64,000 nt of DNA from CBDCXE01 sp965223725 [NCBI: Nitrospinota bacterium] (GCA_965223725.1 CBDCXE010000006.1:434001-498000); one strand, 5' to 3'; positions 24,440-34,963 are shown, numbered from the stretch's first letter. A program made the numbers and translations. Notes: generated by a model from the sequence alone, not told the origin.

Positions 24440-25468
24440 ATGAGTAAAATCCGTGTCCTTGTGGTCGATGACTCCGACATCGCCCGGTATGTGCTGACAA
24501 CCATACTGGATGGAGACGACGAGCTGGAAGTGGTGGGGACAGCCCCAGATCCATATGTTGCGCGGGACAAAATCCTGGAGTTGAAGCCACATGTGATCAC
24601 CCTCGATATAAAAATGCCCCGGATGGACGGTGTCACGTTCCTGAAAAAGCTGATGAAGTACCATCCGGTTCCGGTGGTCATGGTCTCCTCTTATACGCAA
24701 AAGGACGCAGAGGCGACCATAACCGCGCTGGAGCTGGGCGCCATCGATGTGGTGGCTAAGCCGGTTATGGATAGTTATAATTTAAAAGAAATCAGCGCCG
24801 AGTTGATCGATAAAGTAAAATCAGCTTCACGGGTGAGCGTTAGGTCAACCGGTAATGGCTCTCGCCGTTCCAAACCAGCGAAGCGCATATCACGCGCAGT
24901 ATCGCCCCCGGCGCAAGCCAAAGTTATAGCAATTGGGGCGTCCATTGGCGGCACAAAGGCGGTGCGTGAAGTGCTGACCTGTATGCCTGAAAATGCGCCA
25001 GGAATATTGGTCACCCAGCATATGCCAAAATCATATACGAAAGTGTTCGCCCAATGGTTGGATCAACTATGCGCGATAAGCGTCAAAGAAGCGGAAAATG
25101 GCGACCTGGTTGTTCCAGGCGGATGCCTCATCGCCCCCGGTGATAATCATATGCTCCTTCGGTCTGGCGCCGGCAAATACTTTGTGGAAATAAAGGATGG
25201 GCCGCTGGTGTGCCACCACAAACCTTCGATTGAAGCCTTGTTCAATTCCGTCGCTAAAGCTGCCGGTCCAAATGCTGTCGGAGTGATAATGACCGGCATG
25301 GGAAACGATGGCGCGCAAGGCCTGAACAATATGAAAAAAAAGGGCGCGTTGACCATCGCTCAAGATAAAAACAGCTGTGTTGTATTTGGAATGCCAAAGG
25401 AAGCGATAAATGGCGGCGGCGTGGATAAAGTTCTGCCCCTGGATAAAATAGCGGAAGCTATCATCTAG
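24440..25468 (+). CDS. cheB: CheB protein-glutamate methylesterase
   Basis: A 342-residue response regulator-methylesterase. The receiver domain (1-120) has acidic residues VVDDSD, phosphoacceptor Asp in TLDIKMPRMDG (~residue 56) and a conserved Lys in VVAKPV. The CheB catalytic domain (~155-342) has Ser in IGASIGG (~168), His in TQHMP and Asp in MTGMGNDGAQG. It removes receptor methyl groups after phosphorylation by the split kinase. ATG 24440 is preferred to an in-frame TTG 6 bp upstream. It is the last gene of the operon. There is no cheY, so the output regulator, other than CheB itself, is unlinked. Confidence 0.95.
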   Translation: MSKIRVLVVDDSDIARYVLTTILDGDDELEVVGTAPDPYVARDKILELKPHVITLDIKMPRMDGVTFLKKLMKYHPVPVVMVSSYTQKDAEATITALELGAIDVVAKPVMDSYNLKEISAELIDKVKSASRVSVRSTGNGSRRSKPAKRISRAVSPPAQAKVIAIGASIGGTKAVREVLTCMPENAPGILVTQHMPKSYTKVFAQWLDQLCAISVKEAENGDLVVPGGCLIAPGDNHMLLRSGAGKYFVEIKDGPLVCHHKPSIEALFNSVAKAAGPNAVGVIMTGMGNDGAQGLNNMKKKGALTIAQDKNSCVVFGMPKEAINGGGVDKVLPLDKIAEAII

Positions 25469-25485
25469 ACCCACTACAGCCAGCT

Positions 25486-25532
25486 TGCCTAATATATAGG
25501 CAATAAACAAATGTATGCCTATATATTAGGCA
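25486..25532. promoter_or_regulatory. two 17-bp TGCCTA-N5-TAGGCA dyads, candidate enhancer (NtrC-like) sites
   Basis: TGCCTAATATATAGGCA (25486-25502) and TGCCTATATATTAGGCA (25516-25532) are exact reverse complements of each other and each is itself a dyad with a 5-base spacer. Their centres are 30 bp apart, near three helical turns. Relative to the start predicted from the sigma-54 element downstream they centre at about -139 and -109, the spacing known for the NtrC sites of E. coli glnAp2. The half-site differs from E. coli NtrC (TGCACC). The pair could also form a long hairpin after cheB. Confidence 0.6.
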
Positions 25533-25606
25533 TATATCCACCGACACTAATCAGCCTGTTTCATATAATTCATTGTAATATTATCAGTTGTAAGTCCTTA
25601 CAATTT

Positions 25607-25622
25607 TGGCGCGCCGATTGCT
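25607..25622 (+). promoter_or_regulatory. sigma-54 (-24/-12) promoter of porin-glnK-amtB
   Basis: TGGCGCG-CCGA-TTGCT matches the sigma-54 consensus with one mismatch, and GG and GC are 12 bp apart. It points to the porin gene, whose ATG is 45 bp downstream. Predicted start is near 25633. A sigma-54 promoter before glnK-amtB is the norm for nitrogen-regulated genes. Confidence 0.82.
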
Positions 25623-25666
25623 TTACAGAGAGTACTTATCGAAAATCATGAGAAAGGTAGGTATTA

Positions 25667-26695
25667 ATGAAAGCATGTAATTGCAAGGCTATCATGTTCA
25701 TTGCAATCTCTTTGCTTGTTGCAACGACTTCGCACGCCGCTCAAATAGCGGAAGGACTCGATTTGTCTGGTTTTGTCGACGCCAGCTACTTTAATAATCC
25801 AGGCGAGAACACCAGCACATTCACACTGGATCAGGTGGAGCTGGATATTGAAAACAATATCGATGACGTCTGGGGTTTTCGAGCGGACATCAACCATCTG
25901 GAAGGCGCCGAGGCGACCACCGACAATATCATCGAACAAGGTTTTGCATGGTACAGCCTGGCGCCGATGGCGAAAGCGACCTTCGGCAAGTTCAACGCAC
26001 CGATAGGTTTCGAAATGCTCGATCCCATAGACATGTATCAATACTCCCATGCGATGGTGTTCGACTACGGCATACCGACAAACCTCACCGGCTTGATGCT
26101 GTCTGGCGGGAAAGGGCTGTTCGATTACGCGATCTACGTGGTAAACGGGTGGGACCAGATTTCGGACGATAACAACGACAAGACTGTTGGCGGACGACTG
26201 GGGGTCACACCGATGGATGGCGCCAGCATCGGTTTCTCATACATCACCGGCAAGGAAGGCGATGACGCCGGAGGCGCGGAAACATCGAACCTGGCTGTAT
26301 TCGACATCGATTTTTCGTATACAGGGTTAGAAAACCTGATCATCGGCGCCGAGTTCAACAGCGGAACCTTCGACAATGCGTCTGAAGTAAAGGCGGGTGA
26401 CGACGCGAGCTGGACCGGGTTCCTGGTGATGGCGAACTACGCGTTCACCGACAAGGTCGCGCTGACCCTCCGTTACGACGAATTCGACGACAAGGATGGC
26501 GCCCGGCTCGGCTCCGGCGTCAGCGAGAAGCGAAAATCATTCACCATAAGCCCCAGCTACGCAGTGACGGAAGGGCTCGACGTGCTGGCGGAGTACCGTT
26601 TCACCAGCTCGGATGAAAACGTGTTCGCAAAGGCTGATGGAACATTGGAAGACACACTAAACGAGCTTGCGATCGAACTGATCGCTTCGTTTTAG
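25667..26695 (+). CDS. outer-membrane beta-barrel porin-like protein, nitrogen-regulon linked
   Basis: A 342-residue protein with a Sec signal peptide (hydrophobic core MFIAISLLVATTS, cleavage likely after SHA). The rest alternates short polar and hydrophobic strands with acidic turns and ends in Phe (ELIASF), the usual BAM-recognised C-terminus of outer-membrane barrels. It resembles the barrels placed beside glnK-amtB in several proteobacteria. It lies 21 bp before glnK behind a sigma-54 promoter and presumably admits a small nitrogen compound across the outer membrane. The substrate is inference. Confidence 0.78.
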   Translation: MKACNCKAIMFIAISLLVATTSHAAQIAEGLDLSGFVDASYFNNPGENTSTFTLDQVELDIENNIDDVWGFRADINHLEGAEATTDNIIEQGFAWYSLAPMAKATFGKFNAPIGFEMLDPIDMYQYSHAMVFDYGIPTNLTGLMLSGGKGLFDYAIYVVNGWDQISDDNNDKTVGGRLGVTPMDGASIGFSYITGKEGDDAGGAETSNLAVFDIDFSYTGLENLIIGAEFNSGTFDNASEVKAGDDASWTGFLVMANYAFTDKVALTLRYDEFDDKDGARLGSGVSEKRKSFTISPSYAVTEGLDVLAEYRFTSSDENVFAKADGTLEDTLNELAIELIASF

Positions 26696-26707
26696 TGGCA
26701 ACGATAG

Positions 26708-28341
<1,634 letters not shown>

Positions 28342-28353
28342 TTTGACAATAAT

Positions 28354-28379
28354 GGCAGGGGCCTTACATGGCCTCCGCC
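28354..28379 (+). terminator. hairpin after amtB
   Basis: GGCAGGGGCC and GGCCTCCGCC pair with one mismatch and one G-T around the loop TTACAT, starting 13 bp after the amtB stop. There is no T-tract on the plus strand, so it may be an RNA 3'-end stabiliser or an attenuating hairpin rather than a strong intrinsic terminator. Confidence 0.45.
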
Positions 28380-28527
28380 AAAACAAAACCTTAAATCTGA
28401 AAGGAAACGATTCTGGAGAAAGCATAACCTTTAATGTAAAACGGGCTTAACAAATGTGTAATAATTTGGCAGTATCATAAACTGGATTCTGCAATATAAG
28501 TCCTGTTAACAGTTAAAGGATATACCA

Positions 28528-28908
28528 ATGGATAGAATAGGCCGCAACGCAATCATTTTTATCATGATCGCTTTATTGAACTTTCCGGCATTCAAGCCAT
28601 CGGCTTATGCGGAGATGATCGATACCGAAACCGCATATAGTGTGGAAACGCGGGCGCGATTATTGGATAAAGCTGAAAAGTTTTTGGTCAGGGATGATGT
28701 GGCGACTGCGCTGATCGGTTTTGGAGTAGAACGTAATGCGGTTATGGACCGTGTGGCGCTGATGACCGATGATGAACTGTTGTCTTTATCAGCGAATATC
28801 GATCAGGCTCCTGCCGGGGCGGGCGCCGTTGAGGTGGTTGGCATTGTCTTTATTGTTCTGATAATTCTAGAGCTTGTTGGAGTGACTGATATTTTCAAAA
28901 AGTTCTAG
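28528..28908 (+). CDS. PA2779-like small membrane protein
   Basis: A 126-residue protein. The signal-like N-terminal helix (~8-28) is followed by a soluble region with LLDKAEKFLVRDDVATALIGFGV and LMTDDELLSL, then a C-terminal membrane helix (VVGIVFIVLIILELVGVTDIF). This is the pattern of the PA2779 family, a protein of unknown function usually encoded just before a PA2778-type peptidase, as here. Confidence 0.72.
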   Translation: MDRIGRNAIIFIMIALLNFPAFKPSAYAEMIDTETAYSVETRARLLDKAEKFLVRDDVATALIGFGVERNAVMDRVALMTDDELLSLSANIDQAPAGAGAVEVVGIVFIVLIILELVGVTDIFKKF

Positions 28909-29881
28909 GTCCATTGGAATAGCGGTTTACTTTCTCCTGGTCATCACTGCCGTTTCAAGCGGTTGTGGGCATAACGTTATGACTATTGAGCAGATTGATT
29001 ATCCGTATATTCATCTGAGGCGAACACCGTTTTTCCCGCAACAGGAATATCAGTGCGGTCCTGCGGCGTTAGCTACGCTTTTGGTTTTCAGCGGTGTCGA
29101 TGTTATCCCGGAAGAACTGGCGCCCAAGGTTTATCTGCCGCACCGCAAAGGATCACTGCAAGCTGAGTTGATCGCTGCGACCCGGAGGTATGGACGGATC
29201 CCTTACCAGATCGAACCGAAGTCAGAGCGCCTGCTGGATGAACTGAACGCCGGCCACCCGGTGCTGGTTTTGCAGAACCTCGGTTTTACGATTAGGCCGG
29301 TTTGGCATTATGCGGTGGTCATCGGTTATGACCCGGGGTCAAGGGAAATCCTATTACGATCCGGGACGAACCGGAACGCCAAAATGAGTGTCCGCAAGTT
29401 CATGAGAACATGGGAAAAGGGCGGATACTGGGCGATGGTTGCGTTAAAGCCGGATCAAGTGCCAGCCCGTCTGGATCTGCCCCGCTATTTAAAAGCAACA
29501 GTGGCCATGGAGCGCACCGGCGACCCGGAACTGCTGACGGCGATATACCAGAATGTGACGGAAAGATTTCCACGGCAGGTCATCGGCTGGCTTGGGCTGG
29601 CGAATGCCTATCAGCGGTTGGGCAAATATGAGAGAGCGATTGAAGCTTATCGCCGAGTGGTCGACCTGGCGCCGGACCATGTCGCCGCCAGGAACAATCA
29701 GGCATTGGCGTTGAGCGCCATATCGTGCAATAAGCGGGCGCTGGAACTGGCCCGGACAGCATTAAAACTGGCCCGGAAACAGAATCGATTTATCTCACAA
29801 AGCAGAGACACCTTGCGACAAATTAAAAAAGCGGCGGAACAAACCGCCCTGGAAGGAAATAAATGCGCTGTTGCGCATTGA
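28886..29881 (+). CDS. PA2778-like C39-type cysteine peptidase/TPR lipoprotein with non-canonical start
   Basis: The first ATG in frame is 28979, but the frame is open back to 28886 and encodes a clear lipoprotein signal: basic KSSR, hydrophobic IGIAVYFLLVITAV, lipobox SSGC (Cys codon 28964). The true start is therefore probably CTG 28886, ATA 28889 or ATT 28913, overlapping the upstream gene. The mature protein has a papain-like C39 domain: Cys in QEYQCGPAALATLL, His in WHYAVVIGYD. Two or three TPR motifs follow (WLGLANAYQRLGKYERAIEA, DHVAARNNQALAL). C39 domains process leader peptides or cleave substrates; the target is unknown. Confidence 0.72.
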   Translation: MIFSKSSRSIGIAVYFLLVITAVSSGCGHNVMTIEQIDYPYIHLRRTPFFPQQEYQCGPAALATLLVFSGVDVIPEELAPKVYLPHRKGSLQAELIAATRRYGRIPYQIEPKSERLLDELNAGHPVLVLQNLGFTIRPVWHYAVVIGYDPGSREILLRSGTNRNAKMSVRKFMRTWEKGGYWAMVALKPDQVPARLDLPRYLKATVAMERTGDPELLTAIYQNVTERFPRQVIGWLGLANAYQRLGKYERAIEAYRRVVDLAPDHVAARNNQALALSAISCNKRALELARTALKLARKQNRFISQSRDTLRQIKKAAEQTALEGNKCAVAH

Positions 29882-30123
29882 CTGTAACTATGTCTATAGA
29901 TGGCCACTGTAAGGACAAATAACTTACAATTTGAAAGGAAGTGATATACAATTTCTCGTTTACATTATAAGAGCAAGATGGTGTCGTCATTAGTCGAAAA
30001 TGAACAACAGGACGACGGGGCGCATAAGCCAGGCCTGATCCATTACTGTACCGATATTCAGATAACAAAAGCTATAACTAGACCCATATAAATAATATTT
30101 TAGTAAAACTGGAGGATTCTTTC

Positions 30124-31536
30124 ATGACGCCAAAAGAGGTGATTAAGTTTGCCAAAGAAAATAAAAGTGAGATGGTCGATATCAAATTTCTCGACCTGCC
30201 GGGCACATGGCAACACTGCTCATACCCGATCTCTGAACTTACTGAAGACGTATTTGAAGACGGGTGGGGGTTTGATGGCTCGTCCATAAGGGGCTGGAGG
30301 GCTATTCATTCGTCAGATATGCTGATTATACCGGACCCGACCACGGCTATGATGGATCCTTTTACAAAATATCCAACCATCTCGATGGTCGCCTACATAC
30401 ACGACCCGATAACAAAGGAGCAGTATTCCCGAGACCCGCGCCATATCGCGCAGAAGGCGGAAGCTTATCTGAAATCGACCGGCATTGGCGACACGGCGTT
30501 CTTCGGGCCGGAAGCGGAGTTTTTCATCTTCGACGATATCCGGTACCACTCCGATGAGTCTGGCGCCTTTTACGCGGTCGATTCGATCGAGGCCCAATGG
30601 AACACCGGCCGGGATGAAAACCCGAACCTTGGCCATAAGCCGCGGTATAAAGAGGGTTACTTCCCATGCCCGCCCACAGACAGCCAAAACGATCTGCGAG
30701 CAGATATGGTCATGGTTATGCAGCAGTGCGGGATCGAAATTGAAGCGCAGCACCATGAAGTCGCCACCGCCGGCCAGGGCGAAATCGACATGCGGTTCTC
30801 TCCTTTGATGCAGATGGCGGACAAGCTGTTGCTGTTCAAATATATTATCAAAAACGTCGCATATCAAAACGGCAGGACGGCCACGTTCATGCCAAAGCCG
30901 GTCTGGAACGATAATGGCTCCGGTATGCATGTTCACCAATCGATCTGGAAAGATGGCAAGCCGCTGTTTGCCGGGGATAAATATGGCGGAATGTCGGAGA
31001 TGGCGCTCCACTATATCGGCGGCATACTGAAACATGCCAAAGCGTTGGCCGCGCTTGTGGCGCCTACCACCAACTCCTATAAACGGTTAGTTCCCGGGTT
31101 TGAAGCGCCGGTGAACCTGGCTTACTCTTCACGCAACCGCTCGGCGGCCATCAGGATACCAATGTATTCGGCAAGCCCAAAATCGAAACGTTTGGAGCTG
31201 AGGTTTCCTGATCCCAGCTGCAACGCGTATCTTGCGTTTTCCGCCATGCTGATGGCTGGGCTGGACGGTATCCAGAACAAAATCGATCCTGGCCAACCGC
31301 TGGATAAAGATATCTATGGTCTGTCGCCGGAGGAATTGGCAGAGGTCCCATCGCTGCCTGCCAGTCTGGAGGAAGCGCTCGACGCCCTGGAGGAGGATCA
31401 CGATTTTCTGCTGAAGGGTGATGTGTTCACCCAGGATGTGGTTGACCGGTGGATCGAGTACAAGCGTGATGAAGAGGTGGCTGAATTGCAGAAGCGCCCC
31501 CATCCGTATGAGTTCACCATGTATTACGACATTTAG
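30124..31536 (+). CDS. glnA: glutamine synthetase, type I
   Basis: A 470-residue GSI-type enzyme that makes glutamine from glutamate, ammonia and ATP. Visible are the beta-grasp N-domain, the metal ligands in [10 protein letters not shown] and the EIDMRF segment, the HVHQS-type motif ([14 protein letters not shown]), the substrate loop [16 protein letters not shown] and the adenylylation-site Tyr in [12 protein letters not shown]. The last marks the GSI-beta subtype controlled by GlnE. GGAGGATTCTTTC precedes the ATG. A recognisable sigma-54 element is not seen upstream. Confidence 0.97.
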   Translation: MTPKEVIKFAKENKSEMVDIKFLDLPGTWQHCSYPISELTEDVFEDGWGFDGSSIRGWRAIHSSDMLIIPDPTTAMMDPFTKYPTISMVAYIHDPITKEQYSRDPRHIAQKAEAYLKSTGIGDTAFFGPEAEFFIFDDIRYHSDESGAFYAVDSIEAQWNTGRDENPNLGHKPRYKEGYFPCPPTDSQNDLRADMVMVMQQCGIEIEAQHHEVATAGQGEIDMRFSPLMQMADKLLLFKYIIKNVAYQNGRTATFMPKPVWNDNGSGMHVHQSIWKDGKPLFAGDKYGGMSEMALHYIGGILKHAKALAALVAPTTNSYKRLVPGFEAPVNLAYSSRNRSAAIRIPMYSASPKSKRLELRFPDPSCNAYLAFSAMLMAGLDGIQNKIDPGQPLDKDIYGLSPEELAEVPSLPASLEEALDALEEDHDFLLKGDVFTQDVVDRWIEYKRDEEVAELQKRPHPYEFTMYYDI

Positions 31537-31560
31537 ACTGACAAGCTTTATTGTACGCAG

Positions 31561-31590
31561 CCCGTCGGTGGATCACCGGCGGGTTTTTTT
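31561..31590 (+). terminator. rho-independent terminator of glnA
   Basis: A 10-bp stem CCCGTCGGTG/CACCGGCGGG (one G-T pair) with a 3-base loop GAT is followed directly by seven T residues, 25 bp after the glnA stop. Confidence 0.92.
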
Positions 31591-31601
31591 ATGGGCGCTG
31601 A

Positions 31602-31907
31602 CTAGTCGCTGGCTTCAGCTTTACTGGTTTCTTTCTTCTCGGCCGGCTTGTCGCTTGCGCTTTTCTCTTTACCATCACCCGTGGATTCGCCCTGCTCTTT
31701 TTTGCTATCCGCCTTGGACGGGGTCGCATAATCGGTTTTATACCAGCCGGTCCCTTTCAGGTGGAACGAATTCGAAGACATTAATTTTGTCAATTTGCCA
31801 CCGCACTTGGCGGCGCCATTATGTATTTCCAAAGGGGGGTCGGCCATACGTTGGGTTATTTCCAGAACCGCGCCACATTTTTCGCATGAATATTCGTATA
31901 TCGGCAT
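31602..31907 (-). CDS. FmdB-family zinc ribbon protein
   Basis: A 101-residue protein starting MPIYEYSCEKCGAVLEITQ, the FmdB (CxxC_CXXC_SSSS) start. The second metal pair, normally CPxCGG, reads AAKCGGK with only one Cys, so the zinc site is incomplete or uses another ligand. The SSNSFHLKGTGWYKTDY block is conserved, followed by a Lys/Glu/Ser-rich tail. Function is unknown. It is convergent with glnA across a terminator and lies 11 bp downstream of ilvE on the same strand. Confidence 0.82.
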   Translation of the reverse strand: MPIYEYSCEKCGAVLEITQRMADPPLEIHNGAAKCGGKLTKLMSSNSFHLKGTGWYKTDYATPSKADSKKEQGESTGDGKEKSASDKPAEKKETSKAEASD

Positions 31908-31918
31908 TTTTCTCTACA

Positions 31919-32848
31919 TTAAACTCTGCTCAACCAATGAAAATGGTTTTCGCTTTTACCCAGTATTATATCAAAATAGGCCTTTTGCAATTTCTTGGTA
32001 ATCGGCCCGATGCCATCACTTCCGATGACTCTGTCGTCCAACGACCGGATTGGCGTAAGCTCCGCCGCGGTGCCGGTGAAAAACGCTTCATCGGCCGTGT
32101 ATACCTCATCACGGCTGAAGTATTGCTCTTCCACTTCGATCCCCATCTCCCTGGCGATTGTTATTATCGAATCGCGGGTTATCCCTTCCAGCACCGAAGT
32201 CAACGGCGGTGTTTTGAGCCTGCCCCTGCGTACGATAAAGATATTTTCACCCGAGCCTTCCGCTACATGGCCCGATGGATCGAGCAAAAGCGCCTCGTCA
32301 TAGCCGGAATTCACAGCCTCCAGCTTGGCCATGATGGAGTTCACGTAGGCGCCGCACACCTTGGCCTTGGTCATGAATATATTTTCATGATGGCGGGTGA
32401 AGCTCGACACTTTCACGTTGATGCCCTTGGCCAACGCCTCCTCACCAAGGTATGCGCCCCAGGGCCAAACGGCAATCGCTGTATGCGTTTTCGCGCCGGT
32501 GCAGTTGAGGCCGCGTTTGTTGTCGCCAAGAAACAGTATGGGGCGGATATAGCACTGCTCCAGTCCGTTTACCCTGATTGTTTCTTTTGTGGCATGGTTG
32601 ATTTCATCCTCTGTATGGTTGATTCCTATGCCCACGATTTTGGCCGAATCAAACAGCCGTTTCGTGTGGTCCTCCAGCCTGAAAACAGCGGGACCATCGG
32701 GGGTGTTGTAACAACGAATACCTTCAAACACGCCTAACCCGTAATGTAATGTATGGGCCAGAACATGCACATTGGCCTCGCCCCATGCCACCATCTGACC
32801 ATCCATCCAGATTTTGTCAGATTTGGGTGAATCACTCATAAACCGCAC
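31919..32848 (-). CDS. ilvE: branched-chain amino acid aminotransferase
   Basis: A 309-residue class IV PLP aminotransferase. The N-terminus ([20 protein letters not shown]) and [12 protein letters not shown] are typical of IlvE. The PLP Lys is in [32 protein letters not shown] and the C-terminal [20 protein letters not shown], followed by AELTPI, mark the branched-chain subfamily. It catalyses the last step of valine, leucine and isoleucine synthesis. The fmdB-like gene follows. Confidence 0.95.
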   Translation of the reverse strand: MRFMSDSPKSDKIWMDGQMVAWGEANVHVLAHTLHYGLGVFEGIRCYNTPDGPAVFRLEDHTKRLFDSAKIVGIGINHTEDEINHATKETIRVNGLEQCYIRPILFLGDNKRGLNCTGAKTHTAIAVWPWGAYLGEEALAKGINVKVSSFTRHHENIFMTKAKVCGAYVNSIMAKLEAVNSGYDEALLLDPSGHVAEGSGENIFIVRRGRLKTPPLTSVLEGITRDSIITIAREMGIEVEEQYFSRDEVYTADEAFFTGTAAELTPIRSLDDRVIGSDGIGPITKKLQKAYFDIILGKSENHFHWLSRV

Positions 32849-33043
32849 CTATATCAGAAAATAAACAGAGTTGCTTATTCTCAATAATTATCAATCAGTT
32901 GTCAAGGGACAGATTTGTCATGACGGTTTGTTTGGAAAATACGAAAAATCACAGCGCCAGATCAGGCGTGAAAAATTTAAATATCAAACGGAGAGGTAAT
33001 TTTATAACTTAAACTATGCGACGCGTAAATATAATAATGTGAA

Positions 33044-33077
33044 GCCCGGCCTGAACCGGCATGGCTTTAACCGGGCT
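33044..33077 (-). terminator. possible hairpin after the Lys/Ala-rich gene
   Basis: AGCCCGG and CCGGGCT are complementary 7-base arms separated by 20 bases. A 14-bp perfect palindrome TACTGGCGCCAGTA (33098-33111) lies between this and the gene's stop. No clean T-tract follows, so termination is uncertain. Confidence 0.3.
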
Positions 33078-33119
33078 GACACAAAACTGTTGCTGCATAC
33101 TGGCGCCAGTAAAAACCTA

Positions 33120-33770
33120 TTATCTTTTTTTAGCCCTTTTCTTTTTAGCGGCAGGTTTCTTCTTTGCCGCGGCTTTTTTCTTTTTAACGGCAGGTTTCTT
33201 TTTAGCCGCAGCCTTTTTCTTTTTAGCGGCAGGTTTCTTCTTTGCCGCGGCTTTTTTCTTTTTAGCGGCAGGTTTCTTCTTTGCCGCAGCCTTTTTCTTT
33301 TTAGCGGCAGGTTTCTTTTTAGCCGCAGCCTTTTTCTTTTTAGCAGCAGGTTTCTTTTTAGCCGCGGCTTTTTTCTTTTTAGCGGCAGGTTTCTTCTTTT
33401 TTGCGCCCGATTTCTTTACAGCCATTTTGTTCTCCTTTTTCTTGTTGGTGGCTTGTCTGGTCGGTTTCACTTTATTGATTTCTGTAACTTTAATATCCCA
33501 TGATGCAAACACAGGATATATTTCGACTAATTGATTTATTTTAGTAACGGTTTTGTAATCGGTGTTTACAGTTATCTTACCGCCATATCGCATATCTGGC
33601 CCTTCCTGGCCAGTGACAATCGTGGAATCTGAAATAGCTTTTGCAAAGGAGGTCAGGTTCATTCCAGCATATCGAGAGTAAGTCACCAGCTCCGAAAGTC
33701 GCTCCTGCAATTCAACATCGGCATATCGGGGATTTTTGAACTCTACCCTAACTCGCGTGGACTTCCTCAA
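33120..33770 (-). CDS. histone H1-like Lys/Ala/Pro repeat protein with unknown N-domain (possible internal start at 33425)
   Basis: A 216-residue frame in two parts. Residues 1-~113 form a mixed alpha/beta domain that I do not recognise (RVRVEFKNPRYADVELQERL at the start). From the internal Met at 33425 the sequence is six 13-residue repeats PAAKKKKAAAKKK (one PAV variant) flanked by basic ends, like the DNA-condensing tails of eukaryotic H1 and bacterial Hc1/AlgP-type proteins. The internal ATG has a GGAGA site 5 bases upstream, so a separate 101-residue tail protein may be made as well as the fusion. Likely a nucleoid-binding protein. Confidence 0.75.
   Translation of the reverse strand: MRKSTRVRVEFKNPRYADVELQERLSELVTYSRYAGMNLTSFAKAISDSTIVTGQEGPDMRYGGKITVNTDYKTVTKINQLVEIYPVFASWDIKVTEINKVKPTRQATNKKKENKMAVKKSGAKKKKPAAKKKKAAAKKKPAAKKKKAAAKKKPAAKKKKAAAKKKPAAKKKKAAAKKKPAAKKKKAAAKKKPAVKKKKAAAKKKPAAKKKRAKKR
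33132..33390 (-). repeat. 39-bp tandem repeats coding for PAAKKKKAAAKKK
   Basis: Six nearly identical 39-bp units encode the basic tail of the gene in which they lie. Codon choice varies slightly between copies (GCCGCGG or GCCGCAG stretches), so this is a recombination-prone coding repeat, not a CRISPR array. Confidence 0.85.
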
Positions 33771-34000
33771 GGAACCCTCTTTAATTGACTAGAATTATAT
33801 GATACTTAGTATGTATATCGGCAAAATATAGGTACTATATCATATAGCTTACATATAAATGTTGATATTATAGATATAATTATATGTAATTACAACAAAT
33901 TTTTTATAAATTTAACCTTCCACTCCTCTTCATACATCAAGACTCATGGCCTTGAATGTGTCATAATCTAAAATCTTATTTTTAAAAAGGAATCAAAATA

Positions 34001-34963
34001 GTGAAACTGGATGTATTAATCGTGGGCGGCGGACCCGCAGGGATGGCTTGCGCCATCGACGCCGGGAGTAAAGGCCTCTCATATGTGATAGTGGAAAAGG
34101 GATGCCTGACCAACTCCATTTACAATTTTCCGGCGGATATGACATTTTTCTCCACTCCGGAGCTGTTGCAGGTCGGCGAACTTGCGTTCATATGCCAGTC
34201 ATTCCGGCCGAACAGAATTGAAACTCTCAATTATTATCGCGCGGTTAAAACGCACTATGATCTAAACATAAGAACATACGAGAATGTAGAGTCGGTCACC
34301 CCTGTCGATGGCAGGTTTACCGTGACCAGCACGACCACCGCAGGAGAGACACGAGAGTATGACGCAGGAAAAGTGATTGTCGCCACCGGATATTATGATC
34401 ATCCGAACACACTGGGTATAGAGGGTGAAGAGCTTCCAAAAGTATCTCATTACTATACGGAGGCGCATCCATACAACGATTGCGATGTGGCGATCATAGG
34501 CGGCAAAAACTCCGCCGTGGAAGCGGCGTTGACTTTCTACCGTGTCGGCGCCAGGGTCACCTTGATCCACCGGGGCCTGACCCTGTCCGACAGCGTGAAA
34601 TACTGGGTCCGCCCAGAGATTGAAAAGCGAATCGAAGATGGCAAGATAGCCACAATATTCAATAGTGAAGTGACTAAAATTGAAACCAGCGAAATAACAA
34701 TCAGAAACAACAGCACCGGTAAAACATCACAACTGGATAATGATTTCCTGTTTGCGCTGACCGGCTACCACCCGGATGTGGGTCTGCTGAAAAGTTGCGG
34801 TGTGCAGATCGATGAAGCCACCATGGCTCCAAAGCATAATCCGGAAACACTGGAGACGAATGTCCCCGGCTTATATGTCGCCGGCTCGATAGTCGCCGGC
34901 ACAAACAATAACAAAGTGTTTATCGAAAACAGCCGCGAGCACGGCAAGCTGATCTTCGCTTAA
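34001..34963 (+). CDS. ypdA: YpdA-like FAD/NAD(P)-dependent disulfide reductase
   Basis: A 320-residue thioredoxin-reductase-fold flavoprotein. The FAD Rossmann motif is VLIVGGGPAGMACAIDAG, and the NAD(P) motif VAIIGGKNSAVEAALTFYRVG lies at ~160-185. The segment NSIYNFPADMTFFSTPELL is characteristic of YpdA, the putative bacillithiol disulfide reductase. The CxxC of true thioredoxin reductases is absent, as expected for YpdA. Low-molecular-weight thiols of this type occur outside Firmicutes as well. It is convergent with the DUF3343 gene, sharing 4 bp at their ends. Confidence 0.82.
   Translation: MKLDVLIVGGGPAGMACAIDAGSKGLSYVIVEKGCLTNSIYNFPADMTFFSTPELLQVGELAFICQSFRPNRIETLNYYRAVKTHYDLNIRTYENVESVTPVDGRFTVTSTTTAGETREYDAGKVIVATGYYDHPNTLGIEGEELPKVSHYYTEAHPYNDCDVAIIGGKNSAVEAALTFYRVGARVTLIHRGLTLSDSVKYWVRPEIEKRIEDGKIATIFNSEVTKIETSEITIRNNSTGKTSQLDNDFLFALTGYHPDVGLLKSCGVQIDEATMAPKHNPETLETNVPGLYVAGSIVAGTNNNKVFIENSREHGKLIFA

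Noticed and set aside
28353-28368. sigma-54-like TGGCAGG-GGCC-TTACA after amtB
   Set aside because: The invariant GC of the -12 element is missing, and the sequence is better explained as part of a hairpin.
29882-30123. sigma-54 promoter before glnA
   Set aside because: The best candidate, TGGCCAC-TGTA-AGGAC, lacks the TTGC -12 element, so it was not called.
31418-32737. 439-residue open frame on the plus strand
   Set aside because: It lies opposite ilvE and fmdB, which have clear family motifs; the frame has no recognisable protein and arises from codon bias.
33120-33425. Regular short repeats suggesting a CRISPR array
   Set aside because: Units are contiguous 39-bp coding repeats with no spacers, encoding a Lys/Ala/Pro tail.
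33039-33534. Phe/Ala- or Phe/Leu-rich repeat proteins on the plus strand
   Set aside because: These are the antisense reading of the Lys/Ala repeat gene.
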